Shown here: piece after piece, positions 11,094-19,509 of the stretch
How positions within the stretch are numbered: position 1 is the stretch's first letter
How the letters are laid out: every line of letters starts with the position of its first letter
Assembly: GCA_023807065.1 (NCBI GenBank)
Contig: JAJJLU010003955.1
Coordinates: 1-22,867 of the forward strand
Length of the DNA: 22,867 nucleotides
Reading direction: 5' to 3'
From: Isotricha intestinalis
Taxonomy: Eukaryota > Ciliophora > Litostomatea > Vestibuliferida > Isotrichidae
Notes under the pieces: model-generated
Told to the model about the DNA's origin: nothing
What the model saw: only the letters and a program-made list of their open reading frames with translations
Database searches by the model: none
Translations under genes and position numbers: made by a program

Positions 11094-11789
11094 TTAAGAA
11101 TTGATTGTTTCATAAGTCAATAAAGTATTAGTATTATCATCTGATGTTTTATTTTTTTTAGAACTAAATTCAAGTAACCAAATAAAAATTTGATAACAAT
11201 CTAATAAAAAAACATACATAATAAAATCGGATACAACTAATTGTGAAAAAGAAGCATCTTTCATAAAAGCATAAGGTGAAAATTTTGAAACATACTTAGC
11301 ATAGAAAATTATTATAGTATAAATTAAATATAAAATAGAAAGAATTAAACAATCGAATGGTGATTTATCAATAAATTCATGTTCATTGATAAACATGTCA
11401 ATTAAAAGAAAAATAGTATTTATTCCATGTAAATAACAATGGAAAAAAAATTGAATTGCTCCTGATTTAACATATATAAAATTATTTCCTAAAAATACTA
11501 AATTCCAATATAAAATAACAACTGTTATTGAAAAAGTACAAGAATATCTAAAATATTTATTTCTTAAAAAATTATTTATTTTTTCCAATTCTTCTGAATT
11601 TCTAAAAAATAAATTAATATCACAAATACAAATTCCAAATAAATAAAAAGAATTAGCCCAAAAAGTTAAAAAAGTTAAAAAAAAATATCTTTTTTTTCCT
11701 CCATAAATAATAGTAATAATTAAGCATATAATATTAAAAACATTAATAAAAATCAAAGAAATTACTTTTCTTAATGTTAGATTCCTCAT
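11094..11789 (-). CDS. AIG1/ADTRP-like (FAR-17a family) multi-pass membrane hydrolase, 231 aa
   Basis: AIG1 and ADTRP are membrane hydrolases of fatty-acid esters of hydroxy fatty acids and use an intramembrane Thr and His. The protein here has about six hydrophobic helices and the usual length (about 230-240 aa). The sequence YFFLTFLTFWAN matches the family's conserved LTF region, with T39 the likely catalytic Thr (T42 is the alternative). HGINTIFLLIDMFINEHE matches the conserved His region, with H121 the likely catalytic His. The C-terminal tail is short and polar. The start is an ATG at 11789-11787 and the stop a TAA at 11096-11094. It is divergent from the UBC-like gene with only 89 bp between the two ATGs. 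I am confident of the family by topology and motifs; substrate specificity in this organism is inferred. Confidence 0.8.
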   Translation of the reverse strand: MRNLTLRKVISLIFINVFNIICLIITIIYGGKKRYFFLTFLTFWANSFYLFGICICDINLFFRNSEELEKINNFLRNKYFRYSCTFSITVVILYWNLVFLGNNFIYVKSGAIQFFFHCYLHGINTIFLLIDMFINEHEFIDKSPFDCLILSILYLIYTIIIFYAKYVSKFSPYAFMKDASFSQLVVSDFIMYVFLLDCYQIFIWLLEFSSKKNKTSDDNTNTLLTYETINS

Positions 11790-11878
11790 TTATAAAATAT
11801 ATTTAATTTAAAAGCGTAATTAATATAAAATATACTTATTTATAAAAAATATAATTTAAGAAAATATTATTTATAAAA
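11790..11878. promoter_or_regulatory. Compact divergent promoter region, 89 bp
   Basis: Two genes start on opposite strands with only 89 bp of nearly pure A/T DNA between their ATGs, so both 5' UTRs and both promoters must fit here. No specific motif can be named. It is inferred to be a shared bidirectional promoter from the spacing alone. Confidence 0.4.
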
Positions 11879-13025
11879 ATGTCTGATTCAATTTCAGGAA
11901 TAATTAAAGGAGTTAAATTAGATGAAATGAATAAATATTTAAAAGTAATATCAGAAAAAATTAAACAAGGTACTTTCAATATAAAAATATATATATAGAA
12001 ATTAATATAAGATTTCCTCCTGATTCAAAAGATTATTATATATATACAAGATTTAATGAAAAAGAACATGAATTTAAAATTTTTGTGAGACTTCCTCAAG
12101 ACTCTAAATTAAATTCAAGATTACAAGAAATATATTATTTAATTACAATTAATGAAAATTATCCTCAAAAACCTCCTTTTTTACAATGTTTAACAGATGT
12201 AAAAATAATTTATTTTACTTTTAGTTTAATTATCCTTCTTTATATGATTGTAGTAATTTTCAAAATGTTATTATTCCAAATTGGAGTTCTAAAAATAATG
12301 TATGTGAATTAATTGAAAAATTTCCTAATATTATTAATTTAATAGATGAAGAATATAATAATAATTTATATTCTATTCATGGGAATTATACTTTAATGAA
12401 TAAAATATATGATATAAATGATTTCTTTGGAAATTCACTAAATAAATTATTTAAAGTGAAAGAAATAACATTTAATAAAAAAAATGAATATCAATTAATA
12501 GAAAAATACTTAATTATAACAGATACAAATATTTTAATTTGTTCTTCAATTAATATATATAATAAAACAAGAATTCAAATTGAATTTTATGCTTTTATTT
12601 TAACAATTAAAAATATAAATGATTTTTATACTGAAGGAAAAAATAAAGAACAATTAAATTGTATTGATTTTACTTGGGAAAAAAATGCTCCTTTTAAATA
12701 TGATAACACTTTATGTATTCAACCTGAAGAAAAAAAAGATTTAATTGATAATATTAATCAAAGAAAAAGTAGATTAGAAAGTAAATTTGATTTAATTATG
12801 GATGATGATATTGAAGATTTAGAAGCTTTGAAAAAAATTGCAGATGTTAAAGAAAAAATCTATAATAAATATAAAGATGAATATTCTTTTAGTACTTTAA
12901 GTAAAGTTTATCAAAAAATTATTGAATTATATTCTGTTAAAAATAATGAAGAATTTTTACCATATATGAAAAAATTAAAAGAATTAATTACAAATTTTGA
13001 TAATATGGAAAAGAAAAAAAAATGA
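11879..13025 (+). CDS. UBC/UEV-like protein with possible PH-like domain, 363 aa, three exons
   Basis: Three exons, 11879-11969, 11999-12198 and 12225-13025, joined across introns of 29 and 26 nt, give one 363-codon frame ending in TGA. Residues about 32-135 resemble the ubiquitin-conjugating fold: strands, then YPQKPP (85-90), CLTDFNYP (94-101), a Trp (W117) and a following helix (VCELIEKF). The position where an E2 active-site Cys would be expected, about eight residues before the Trp, is occupied by F109; the nearest Cys is C106. It is therefore more likely a non-catalytic UEV-type variant or an RWD-like relative. Residues about 155-285 alternate strands and end in an amphipathic helix (EKKDLIDNINQRKSRL), as PH-like domains do. 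The C-terminus is a charged helical tail. The fold call is moderate, the PH-like call weak. It is divergent from the AIG1-like gene. Confidence 0.78.
11970..11998 (+). other. Tiny spliceosomal intron, 29 nt
   Basis: It begins GTACTTTC and ends TATATATAG. Without removal the frame stops at TAG 11996-11998. Removing it (phase 1) joins ...EKIKQ to EINIRFPPD... and restores a long frame in the UBC-like gene. GT...AG borders, A/T-rich body and ciliate-like size. Confidence 0.85.
12199..12224 (+). other. Tiny spliceosomal intron, 26 nt
   Basis: It begins GTAAAAAT and ends ACTTTTAG. Removal (phase 0) joins ...FLQCLTD to FNYPSLYD... and moves the reading into the long downstream frame without a stop. 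Unspliced, the frame ends at TAA 12310-12312 and the downstream exon lacks its start. The protein reads smoothly across the junction. Confidence 0.88.
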
Positions 13026-13724
13026 AAAAATAATGAAAAAAAATTAAAATAAAGATAAATTTAAAAATATAAGATAAAAATTGAATAAAATATTTAAAAA
13101 ATTTTAAATTTAAATTAAAAAAAATTTTGAATATATTGTTTTATAAATAATCGTATATAACTTCTCTTTCAATTTCTCTTTTAGTAGGTTTAATTTATCT
13201 TTTCTAATTTTAAATGATCTAAAGAAATACAATTTTTAAGAATGAATCCAAAAACATATGTCAATGTAATTAGAAATAAATATCTTTATTACTTAAATCG
13301 AAATTTTTTACTAATTAAATCTGGGAAGTATTTTTCTTGAATAAAATGATGACTTTCTAAAATATATCTTTTCATAATATTATCCTATATTGTAACAATA
13401 TTTTTTCTCTTATTTCTCTTATTTCCATTCTCCATGAAATAGAATATTTGTAATTTTAACATGGCTCAAAATCCATCTCTCCACTTGAATGCTGAATTTT
13501 TATTTATAGGTTATTATATAAGAATCTATTCATTTTAGTGTACTTTTATTAATCATGTTAAATATTCCGAGAAATGTTAAACACATCGAAAAAATAACTT
13601 TTATTCTTACTCAGAGATAATATATTTTTCATTTTTATAATTATTTTTTTTTGATTTGAAAAATTTAAAAAAGCATTTAAAAAATAAAAATAATTAAAAT
13701 TAAAAATAAAAAATAAAAATCCGC
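13026..13724. other. Intergenic spacer, 0.7 kb
   Basis: A/T-rich spacer between the UBC-like and DHHC genes. It contains the decayed minus-strand gene listed at 13141-13510. The remaining 200 bp before the DHHC start is A/T-rich with no recognised motif. Confidence 0.6.
13141..13510 (-). pseudogene. Decayed gene for a small one-helix membrane protein
   Basis: One minus-strand frame reads as protein from 13510 down to about 13182, interrupted by TGA, TAG and two adjacent TAA codons. The pieces are NKNSAFKWRDGF, AMLKLQIFYFMENGNKR, DNIMKRYILESHHFIQEKYF, and RYLFLITLTYVFGFILKNC (a hydrophobic helix) followed by ISLDHLKLEKIN. A frame shift then leads to KPTKREIEREVIYDYL and a TAA at 13143-13141. 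The sequence is richer in Trp, His, Gly and Arg than chance A/T DNA would give. Neighbouring genes use TAA as a terminator, so reassigned stops do not explain it. It looks like a former gene of roughly 120 codons; family not recognised. Confidence 0.55.
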
Positions 13725-14780
13725 ATGTCCCAAACAAAGAAAAACACACTAACATCAATAATATTTCGTTTAATCTTTTTTACAATGTTACTTCTAAACT
13801 ACATAAATTTTGTGATATTAATATGGTATCCTCAAATATTAAAAACAATAAAGAGTATAATAAACATAATAATATTTCACATATTTTTCCTAATGACGTT
13901 ATGGACAATATATGTAACAGTGAAATCAGATCCTGGTCAAGTACCCTTATATTGGGGATTTTATATAGGAGATCCTGATTCAATGAGATGTAGATATTGT
14001 TTAATGTGTAATGTTTTTAAACCAGTTAGATGTCATCATTGTTCAATGTGTAATAGATGTGTTTTAAATATGGATCATCATTGTCCTTGGATTAATAATT
14101 GTATTGGATTTTATAATAGAAAATACTTCATTCAAATGGTCTTTTATTTAAATTGTACTCTTATTTTCTCTATTTTATGTAATTTTTTCTTCGTTTATGA
14201 TATTTTCCTTCAAATTATAAATGTTAAAAAATTCATTTTTAATTTTCTTTTCTTTTATAATCTTGGTTTTATTATCTTTTATTTAATGGATATTTTAATG
14301 GAAATTATTTTATTTCAGTTTTTTAAATTTCATATTAAATTAATTTTAGAAAATAAAACAACAATAGAAACACTTGAACATAAAGGAAAGGAATTTAATA
14401 GTAAATTTGATAGAGGAAAATGGGAAAATTGGATTGAAGTAATGGGAGTTAATCAATATTTATGGTTTGTACCTCTAAAATATTATTATGGAAAACCAAA
14501 AGGAAATGGAATTGATTGGGTTGAAAATCAAGATAATTTAATTGAAGAAAATAATGAGAATAATAATAATGAGATTAATAATAATAATGATAATGTAAAT
14601 GATATTAATAAGAAAAATGAAGATAATAATATTGGAATTAATCAAGAAAAAAAAACTGGAATTACTTCTAGTAGAAATAATGCTTTAAATCTTAAAGGAT
14701 TATCTAGAGATGGTTCTCAAATATCAGGATTAAATAAAAATCCAGGACATTCTTCAATGAGTAGTTTGTATCAATACTAA
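13725..14780 (+). CDS. DHHC-type protein S-acyltransferase (palmitoyltransferase), 351 aa
   Basis: DHHC enzymes move palmitate from palmitoyl-CoA onto cytosolic Cys residues of membrane proteins. The layout is typical: two hydrophobic helices (about 10-33 and 43-66), a DPG-containing stretch (KSDPGQVPLY), a Cys-rich zinc domain (about 87-131, KPVRCHHCSMCNRC), the active-site DHHC at 117-120 with C120 as nucleophile, then two further helices (about 135-160 and 168-195). The cytosolic tail carries the TTxE motif (T212-E215, TTIE) and a GVNQYLWFVPL segment corresponding to the conserved PaCCT region. Residues about 262-300 are Asn-rich, followed by a Ser-rich end. All expected catalytic and zinc residues are present, so it should be active, probably in Golgi, ER or plasma membrane. 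Single exon, TAA stop. Confidence 0.95.
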   Translation: MSQTKKNTLTSIIFRLIFFTMLLLNYINFVILIWYPQILKTIKSIINIIIFHIFFLMTLWTIYVTVKSDPGQVPLYWGFYIGDPDSMRCRYCLMCNVFKPVRCHHCSMCNRCVLNMDHHCPWINNCIGFYNRKYFIQMVFYLNCTLIFSILCNFFFVYDIFLQIINVKKFIFNFLFFYNLGFIIFYLMDILMEIILFQFFKFHIKLILENKTTIETLEHKGKEFNSKFDRGKWENWIEVMGVNQYLWFVPLKYYYGKPKGNGIDWVENQDNLIEENNENNNNEINNNNDNVNDINKKNEDNNIGINQEKKTGITSSRNNALNLKGLSRDGSQISGLNKNPGHSSMSSLYQY

Positions 14781-15131
14781 TTTTTTTTTTAATTATTATA
14801 AAGTGAAATTTTTATTTGTGAATATGGAATAATAATATTCAAAATACAAATTTTTTTTTCTTTTTAATTAAGTTATTTAATAAAAATAAATTTAAAACAA
14901 AAGATTATTTTTGAAAAGGATAAAATTTAACTAATTGTTTAAAAAAAGTTTTTGTTTCTTTTTTTCTTTGATTTAAATTTATTTTTAGTGAAATTTATTT
15001 TTATATTTTTATTTATTTATAAATATTTTTTGAATATATATTTTTGAATTTTTGTAAGATAATTTTTATAAAAAAATTACATTTCTATATAAAAGTGTAT
15101 TGATCAAATTTTTTATAATTAAAAATTAGGA
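14781..15131. other. Intergenic spacer, 351 bp
   Basis: A/T-rich with long T runs and stops in every frame. I see no gene, RNA or repeat in it. Confidence 0.6.
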
Positions 15132-15485
15132 ATGAAATTTTTGAAAAGAAGAAATTTTATTCAAATCAACGAAAATCAAGAATCATTCATTAATAATATG
15201 ATTATTAAAAAAATGAAATTTCAAAAGTCAAATGATAATTATATAAATCCAATAATTAATGAAAATCAAATTTATATAAAAATAAACAAAACACCTTCAA
15301 ATAATAATAATAAAAAGAAAGATTTGAATAATATCAATAATAAAGATTATGAAAAAATAAATAATATAATAATATCTAATGCTTTAAAAAGTGAAATGAC
15401 TTTCAGTAACATATTTAAAAATTTAATTCCAAAAAAAATTGAATTTTTAGAAGATAAAACAAGAATGCAAATTGATTTAGAATAA
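15132..15485 (+). CDS. Small basic Asn/Lys-rich protein of unknown function, 117 aa
   Basis: An uninterrupted frame from ATG 15132 to TAA 15483-15485, unlikely by chance where spacer DNA is saturated with stops. The N-terminus is basic (MKFLKRRNF), the middle holds an Asn/Lys low-complexity run (about 55-70), and the C-terminal 35 residues look more ordered (MTFSNIFKNLIPKKIEFLED). No signal peptide, membrane helix or known motif. It ends 110 bp from the stop of the converging coiled-coil gene. It could also be one exon of a larger gene, but no matching frame lies beside it. Confidence 0.6.
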   Translation: MKFLKRRNFIQINENQESFINNMIIKKMKFQKSNDNYINPIINENQIYIKINKTPSNNNNKKKDLNNINNKDYEKINNIIISNALKSEMTFSNIFKNLIPKKIEFLEDKTRMQIDLE

Positions 15486-15595
15486 ATTATTGAAATTTAA
15501 AACAAAACTAAATAAATTAATTTTATTATTTATAATAAATTTATTATATAATTATTCTTTTAATGAATAAATATATTTTCCCTTTATTTATAATT

Positions 15596-18500
15596 TTATT
15601 TTTTACAAAAAATTAATTCTCTTGCTTTTAAAACAGGAGTATAAGAATTAGGAGGCATAACATTAGCATTGAAACCATTAAAATTCACTTTAAATTTATT
15701 TTTTTCAGGAATTTCATTATTACTTTTATTATGATTATTGAAATTATGAAAATCAATATTTTTAATTAGTTTATCTCTAATTGGAGAAATATATTGATAA
15801 TTAGTTAATATTAAATTACTTTTTTTATTATAATTAGAATTATAAATTTCATTTGAAGATTTTGAAGAAGAAGTTAAATTAAATGATAGATCCTTATCTA
15901 AAAAGGATAAATTTTTAATAAAATTTAAACTTGAAGATTCATTATATTTTGAAGATGATGATAAATTATTAAAATTATCTGAATTAAATGATGAATTTTT
16001 TTTATGATTTCTTTTTGAATTATTTATATTAATATCATATTTTAAAAAAGATTTTTCAAAATCTAAAGTTAAATCATTTAACTTTTTATTTAATTTAAAT
16101 TCATTATTTTTATTATTATTTGAATAATAATCTTCTAAATTATTAGTATTATAATCATTTGAATAAGTTTTATTATGTTTATTTGATAAAATTGTTATTT
16201 CAAATTTAGTTTCTGAATTACAAGTTTTTAAATTATTTTCTTTTTTTTTTTTATTTGAAATAAATTCAAAATTTATTTGATTTTTTAAGAAAAAAATTTT
16301 ATTTTCTTTTTTATTTTTTTGTTTTATGTTAAAATTCCCATTTTTTTGAATTTGAATTGAATTAAATTTTTGAGTTTTTTTATTTTTTAATGTCTGATTA
16401 TTTAAGAATATATTTTTTTGAAATTGAATTTGTAATTTTTTTTTATTTTTTTTTTCTTCTTCTTCTTTTTTTATTTTTTTTCTTTCTTCCTCTAATTTTT
16501 TTCTTTCTTCTAAAATTCGTTTTTTTTGTTCTTCAATTTTATTTTTTTCTTCTTCAAATTTTTTTCTTTTTTCTTCTTCAATTTTTTTATTTTTTTCATT
16601 TTGATTTTTTATTTTTTTTTCTTCTTCTTCAAATTTTTTTTTTATTTTTTCTTCTTCATTTTTAATTTTTTTTTCTTGTTCTAAAATTTTTTTTTTAAAA
16701 TCTTCTTCTTCTTTTTTTCTTTTTTCTTCTTCTAATTTTTTTCTTTTTTTTTCTTCTTCTTCTTTTTTTCTTTTTTCATTTTCTAATTTTTTATTCTTTT
16801 CTTCTTCTGATTTTTTATTTTTTTCATCTTCTAATTTTTTTTTTTTAATTTCTTCAATTAATAATTTTTTTTCATCTTCAAATTTTATTTTTTCATTTTC
16901 AATTTTTTTTTTATCTTCTAAAATTTGTTTTTTTTCTTTTTCAATTTTAATTTTTTCTTCTTTTAAATTTTTCATTTCTTCTTCTAAATTTTTTATTTTT
17001 TCTTCAAATTCTTTTTTTCTTTTTTTTTCTTCTTCTTCATTTTTTCTTTTTTTTTCATTTTCTAATTTTTTATTTTTTTCTTCTTCATTTTTTCTTTTTT
17101 TTTCTTCTTCAAATTTTTTATTTTTTTCTTCTTCTAATTTTTTATTTTTTTCTTCTTCTTCTTTTAATTTTTTTTTTAACTCTTCTTCATCTTTTTTTCT
17201 TTTTTCTTCTTCTACTTTTTTTATTTTTAATTCTTCTTCTAATTTTCTCATATTTTCTTCTAATTTTTTTCTTTTTTCTTCTTCAATTTTTTTATTTTTT
17301 TCTTCTACTTCTAATTTTCTTTTTTCTTCTTCAATTTTTTTTCTTTTTTCTTCTTCTTCTAATTTTTTATTTTTTTCTTGTAATTTTTTTCTTTTTTCTT
17401 CTTCTTCTAATTTTCTTTTTTCTAATTCTTCTTCTAATTTTTTATTTTTTTCTTCTTCTTCTATTTTTCTTTTTTCTAATTCTTCTTCATATTTTCTTTT
17501 AATATCTTCTTCAATTTTTTTTCTTTTTTCTTCTTCTAATTTTTTATTTTTTTCTTCTTCTTCTTCGAATTTTCTTTTAATTTCTTTTTCTATTTTTTTG
17601 TTTTTTTCTTCTTCTTCTATTTTTCTTTTTTCTAATTCTTCTTCTAATTTTCTAATTTCTTCTTCTAGTTTTTTATTTTTTTCTTTTTCTATTTTTTTAT
17701 TTTTTTCTTCTTCTTCTAATTTTCTTTTTATATCTTCTTCATATTTTCTTTTAATTTCTTCTTCATATTTTCTTTTTATTTCTTCTTCTAATTTTTTTAT
17801 TTTTTCTTCTTCTAATTTTTTTATTTTTTCTTCTTCTGATTTTTTATTTTTTTCTTCTTCTTCTTTTTTTTTTAATTCTTTAACTTCATTTTCTTTTTTT
17901 TTTAATTTGTCTATTTCATCATTTAAATTATCAATATTTTTCGTTTCTTCAGTTTTATAAGTTTCAGAAATATAATAATCATCTAAAATATTATTTTTAT
18001 ACATTCCATTAATTTTAATTTCTTCACTCTTATATTTATATTCATAATTATCACCATTTTTAAATTTTTCTTTATCTTTATTATTATTTTTCTTTAAATT
18101 CTTTTTATTTAAATTTTCAGTAAAAAACTTAGATTTTAAATTATAAGATTTAATATCAGAAGATACAATTTCATTATCATCAAAAAAAATTTCTTTACCA
18201 AAATTTTTATTTTTATTCATTCTATTATTTCCAATGAATATATTATTAAATTTTTTTTGAGGTTGTTTGACTAAAATATTATTTCTTTTATTTAATTTAT
18301 AATTCTCTTTATAAGAAATATTATTATTTTCTTTTTTTAATTTTTCTATTTTTGATATTTCATTAAATGAAAGAGAATGACCATTTGGAATCATAGTTTT
18401 TTCTTTTGGAAAATTAAATGATTGTAATTTATTTTCATTTTCTTTATTATTTAATTCTTCAATTTTTTTATTTAAGGCATTTTTACAATTAAAAGTATTT

Positions 18501-19369
18501 TTATATGAAAATGAACGATTTACATTTAAAGGATTAAAAATTTCTATATTATCATTTAAGGAAATTCTTCTTCCTTTTATATTGTAATTTTTATTAAATT
18601 CATAATTAAAAAAAGATGGATTTGATTCTTCATTTGTATTATATTTTTTCTTTATATTTTCTTCTTCTTGATTATTTGAAATTTTTATTACTTTTATTTT
18701 GGAATTATTTTCTTTTTCTTTTATTATTAAACTTGAATTTTTATTATAATTATTATTATTGTTATCATTCAAATTATATTTCTCTATATTATTTCCTTTA
18801 TTATTTTCTTTTATTTTAATATTTTCATTCATAGTAATATTATTATTTGAATTATAAACTTTTCTATTTGGATTTCCATTATCTTTCTCATTATCACTCT
18901 TATTTTTATTACTCTGATTATTTTTTATATTAATATTACTGTTGTTAATATTTCTATTGTTATTATTATTATTATTATCCTTGTTATTATCATTATTATT
19001 TGTAGAAATAAAATTTTCATCTAATTCAATTTCACTTTCAAAAGTTTGAGGTTGTTTTTTTTTCATTTTTTTTTGAGAAAAATTATTAAATTGACTTTTA
19101 GTTTGAGTTATTGTTTTTCTATTAACATTACCACTCTTTCTAAAAATACTATCAGGAGTAATTACAGGAGTAAAAGAAGCAATTCTACTTTGTCCTTTTT
19201 TATTAATAACATCAATATTATTAGAATTATTGTTTTCTTCAATTATAATATTATTTCTATTTTCTTTTAATCTTTTATTTCCTCCATTTTGAAATTTAGA
19301 AGAAATAATATGATTAAAATAATTAGAATTATTAGATTTAGAGAATTTATTTGTAGAAAATTTATTCAT
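15596..19369 (-). CDS. Long charged-helix protein (coiled coil or single alpha-helix), 1257 aa
   Basis: The single minus-strand exon runs from ATG at 19369 to TAA at 15598-15596. Residues 1-480 are Asn/Lys-rich and mostly disordered, with a more conserved-looking segment at 60-95 (SRIASFTPVITPDSIFRKSG). Residues about 490-980 are almost only Glu, Lys, Arg, Asn, Leu and Ile in repeats such as EEEKNKKLEEEKRKK. Hydrophobic positions are sparse and charge alternates every 3-4 residues, as in single alpha-helix domains; a true coiled coil is the alternative. Residues 980-1257 are Ser/Asn-rich and end NSYTPVLKARELIFCKK. A cytoskeletal spacer or scaffold role is likely, but the family is not recognised. 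Many other-frame ORFs across it are compositional shadows. Confidence 0.88.
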   Translation of the reverse strand: MNKFSTNKFSKSNNSNYFNHIISSKFQNGGNKRLKENRNNIIIEENNNSNNIDVINKKGQSRIASFTPVITPDSIFRKSGNVNRKTITQTKSQFNNFSQKKMKKKQPQTFESEIELDENFISTNNNDNNKDNNNNNNNRNINNSNINIKNNQSNKNKSDNEKDNGNPNRKVYNSNNNITMNENIKIKENNKGNNIEKYNLNDNNNNNYNKNSSLIIKEKENNSKIKVIKISNNQEEENIKKKYNTNEESNPSFFNYEFNKNYNIKGRRISLNDNIEIFNPLNVNRSFSYKNTFNCKNALNKKIEELNNKENENKLQSFNFPKEKTMIPNGHSLSFNEISKIEKLKKENNNISYKENYKLNKRNNILVKQPQKKFNNIFIGNNRMNKNKNFGKEIFFDDNEIVSSDIKSYNLKSKFFTENLNKKNLKKNNNKDKEKFKNGDNYEYKYKSEEIKINGMYKNNILDDYYISETYKTEETKNIDNLNDEIDKLKKKENEVKELKKKEEEEKNKKSEEEKIKKLEEEKIKKLEEEIKRKYEEEIKRKYEEDIKRKLEEEEKNKKIEKEKNKKLEEEIRKLEEELEKRKIEEEEKNKKIEKEIKRKFEEEEEKNKKLEEEKRKKIEEDIKRKYEEELEKRKIEEEEKNKKLEEELEKRKLEEEEKRKKLQEKNKKLEEEEKRKKIEEEKRKLEVEEKNKKIEEEKRKKLEENMRKLEEELKIKKVEEEKRKKDEEELKKKLKEEEEKNKKLEEEKNKKFEEEKKRKNEEEKNKKLENEKKRKNEEEEKKRKKEFEEKIKNLEEEMKNLKEEKIKIEKEKKQILEDKKKIENEKIKFEDEKKLLIEEIKKKKLEDEKNKKSEEEKNKKLENEKRKKEEEEKKRKKLEEEKRKKEEEDFKKKILEQEKKIKNEEEKIKKKFEEEEKKIKNQNEKNKKIEEEKRKKFEEEKNKIEEQKKRILEERKKLEEERKKIKKEEEEKKNKKKLQIQFQKNIFLNNQTLKNKKTQKFNSIQIQKNGNFNIKQKNKKENKIFFLKNQINFEFISNKKKKENNLKTCNSETKFEITILSNKHNKTYSNDYNTNNLEDYYSNNNKNNEFKLNKKLNDLTLDFEKSFLKYDININNSKRNHKKNSSFNSDNFNNLSSSSKYNESSSLNFIKNLSFLDKDLSFNLTSSSKSSNEIYNSNYNKKSNLILTNYQYISPIRDKLIKNIDFHNFNNHNKSNNEIPEKNKFKVNFNGFNANVMPPNSYTPVLKARELIFCKK
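16430..17895. repeat. Degenerate short-unit repeat tract encoding the charged helix
   Basis: On the plus strand the tract is built of variants of TTTTTTCTTCTTCTAATTTT, nearly all pyrimidine with interspersed A and very few G. It is the reverse complement of codons for Glu, Lys, Arg and Leu. Units vary in length and order, indicating expansion by slippage or unequal exchange followed by divergence. Confidence 0.8.
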
Positions 19370-19467
19370 TTTATTAAAAAAAATAAGTATTTTAATAATA
19401 AAAAATAAAAAAATATATCATGAAACATCAACAATATATCAAATCCATTATTTGAAAGATATAAATA

Positions 19468-19509
19468 TTATTAATATAAAGTTTATTGTTATTAATATAA
19501 TGTTTATCA
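19468..19509. repeat. Two-copy imperfect tandem repeat, 21-nt unit
   Basis: The unit TTATTAATATAAAGTTTATT (plus one base) at 19468-19488 is followed directly by a second copy at 19489-19509 with a few changes. It lies about 100 bp upstream of the start of the minus-strand charged-helix gene. It may be chance-prone A/T repetition or a regulatory duplication. Confidence 0.45.

Noticed and set aside
13558..13983. Minus-strand frames at 13558-13758 and 13780-13983
   Set aside because: They overlap the start and membrane helices of the DHHC enzyme and lack any motif; antisense shadows.
16390..19270. Plus-strand Phe/Ser/Leu-rich frames (16390-16665, 17598-17960, 18616-18819, 19046-19270)
   Set aside because: They are the antisense of Glu/Lys/Asn codons of the charged-helix gene; composition explains them fully.
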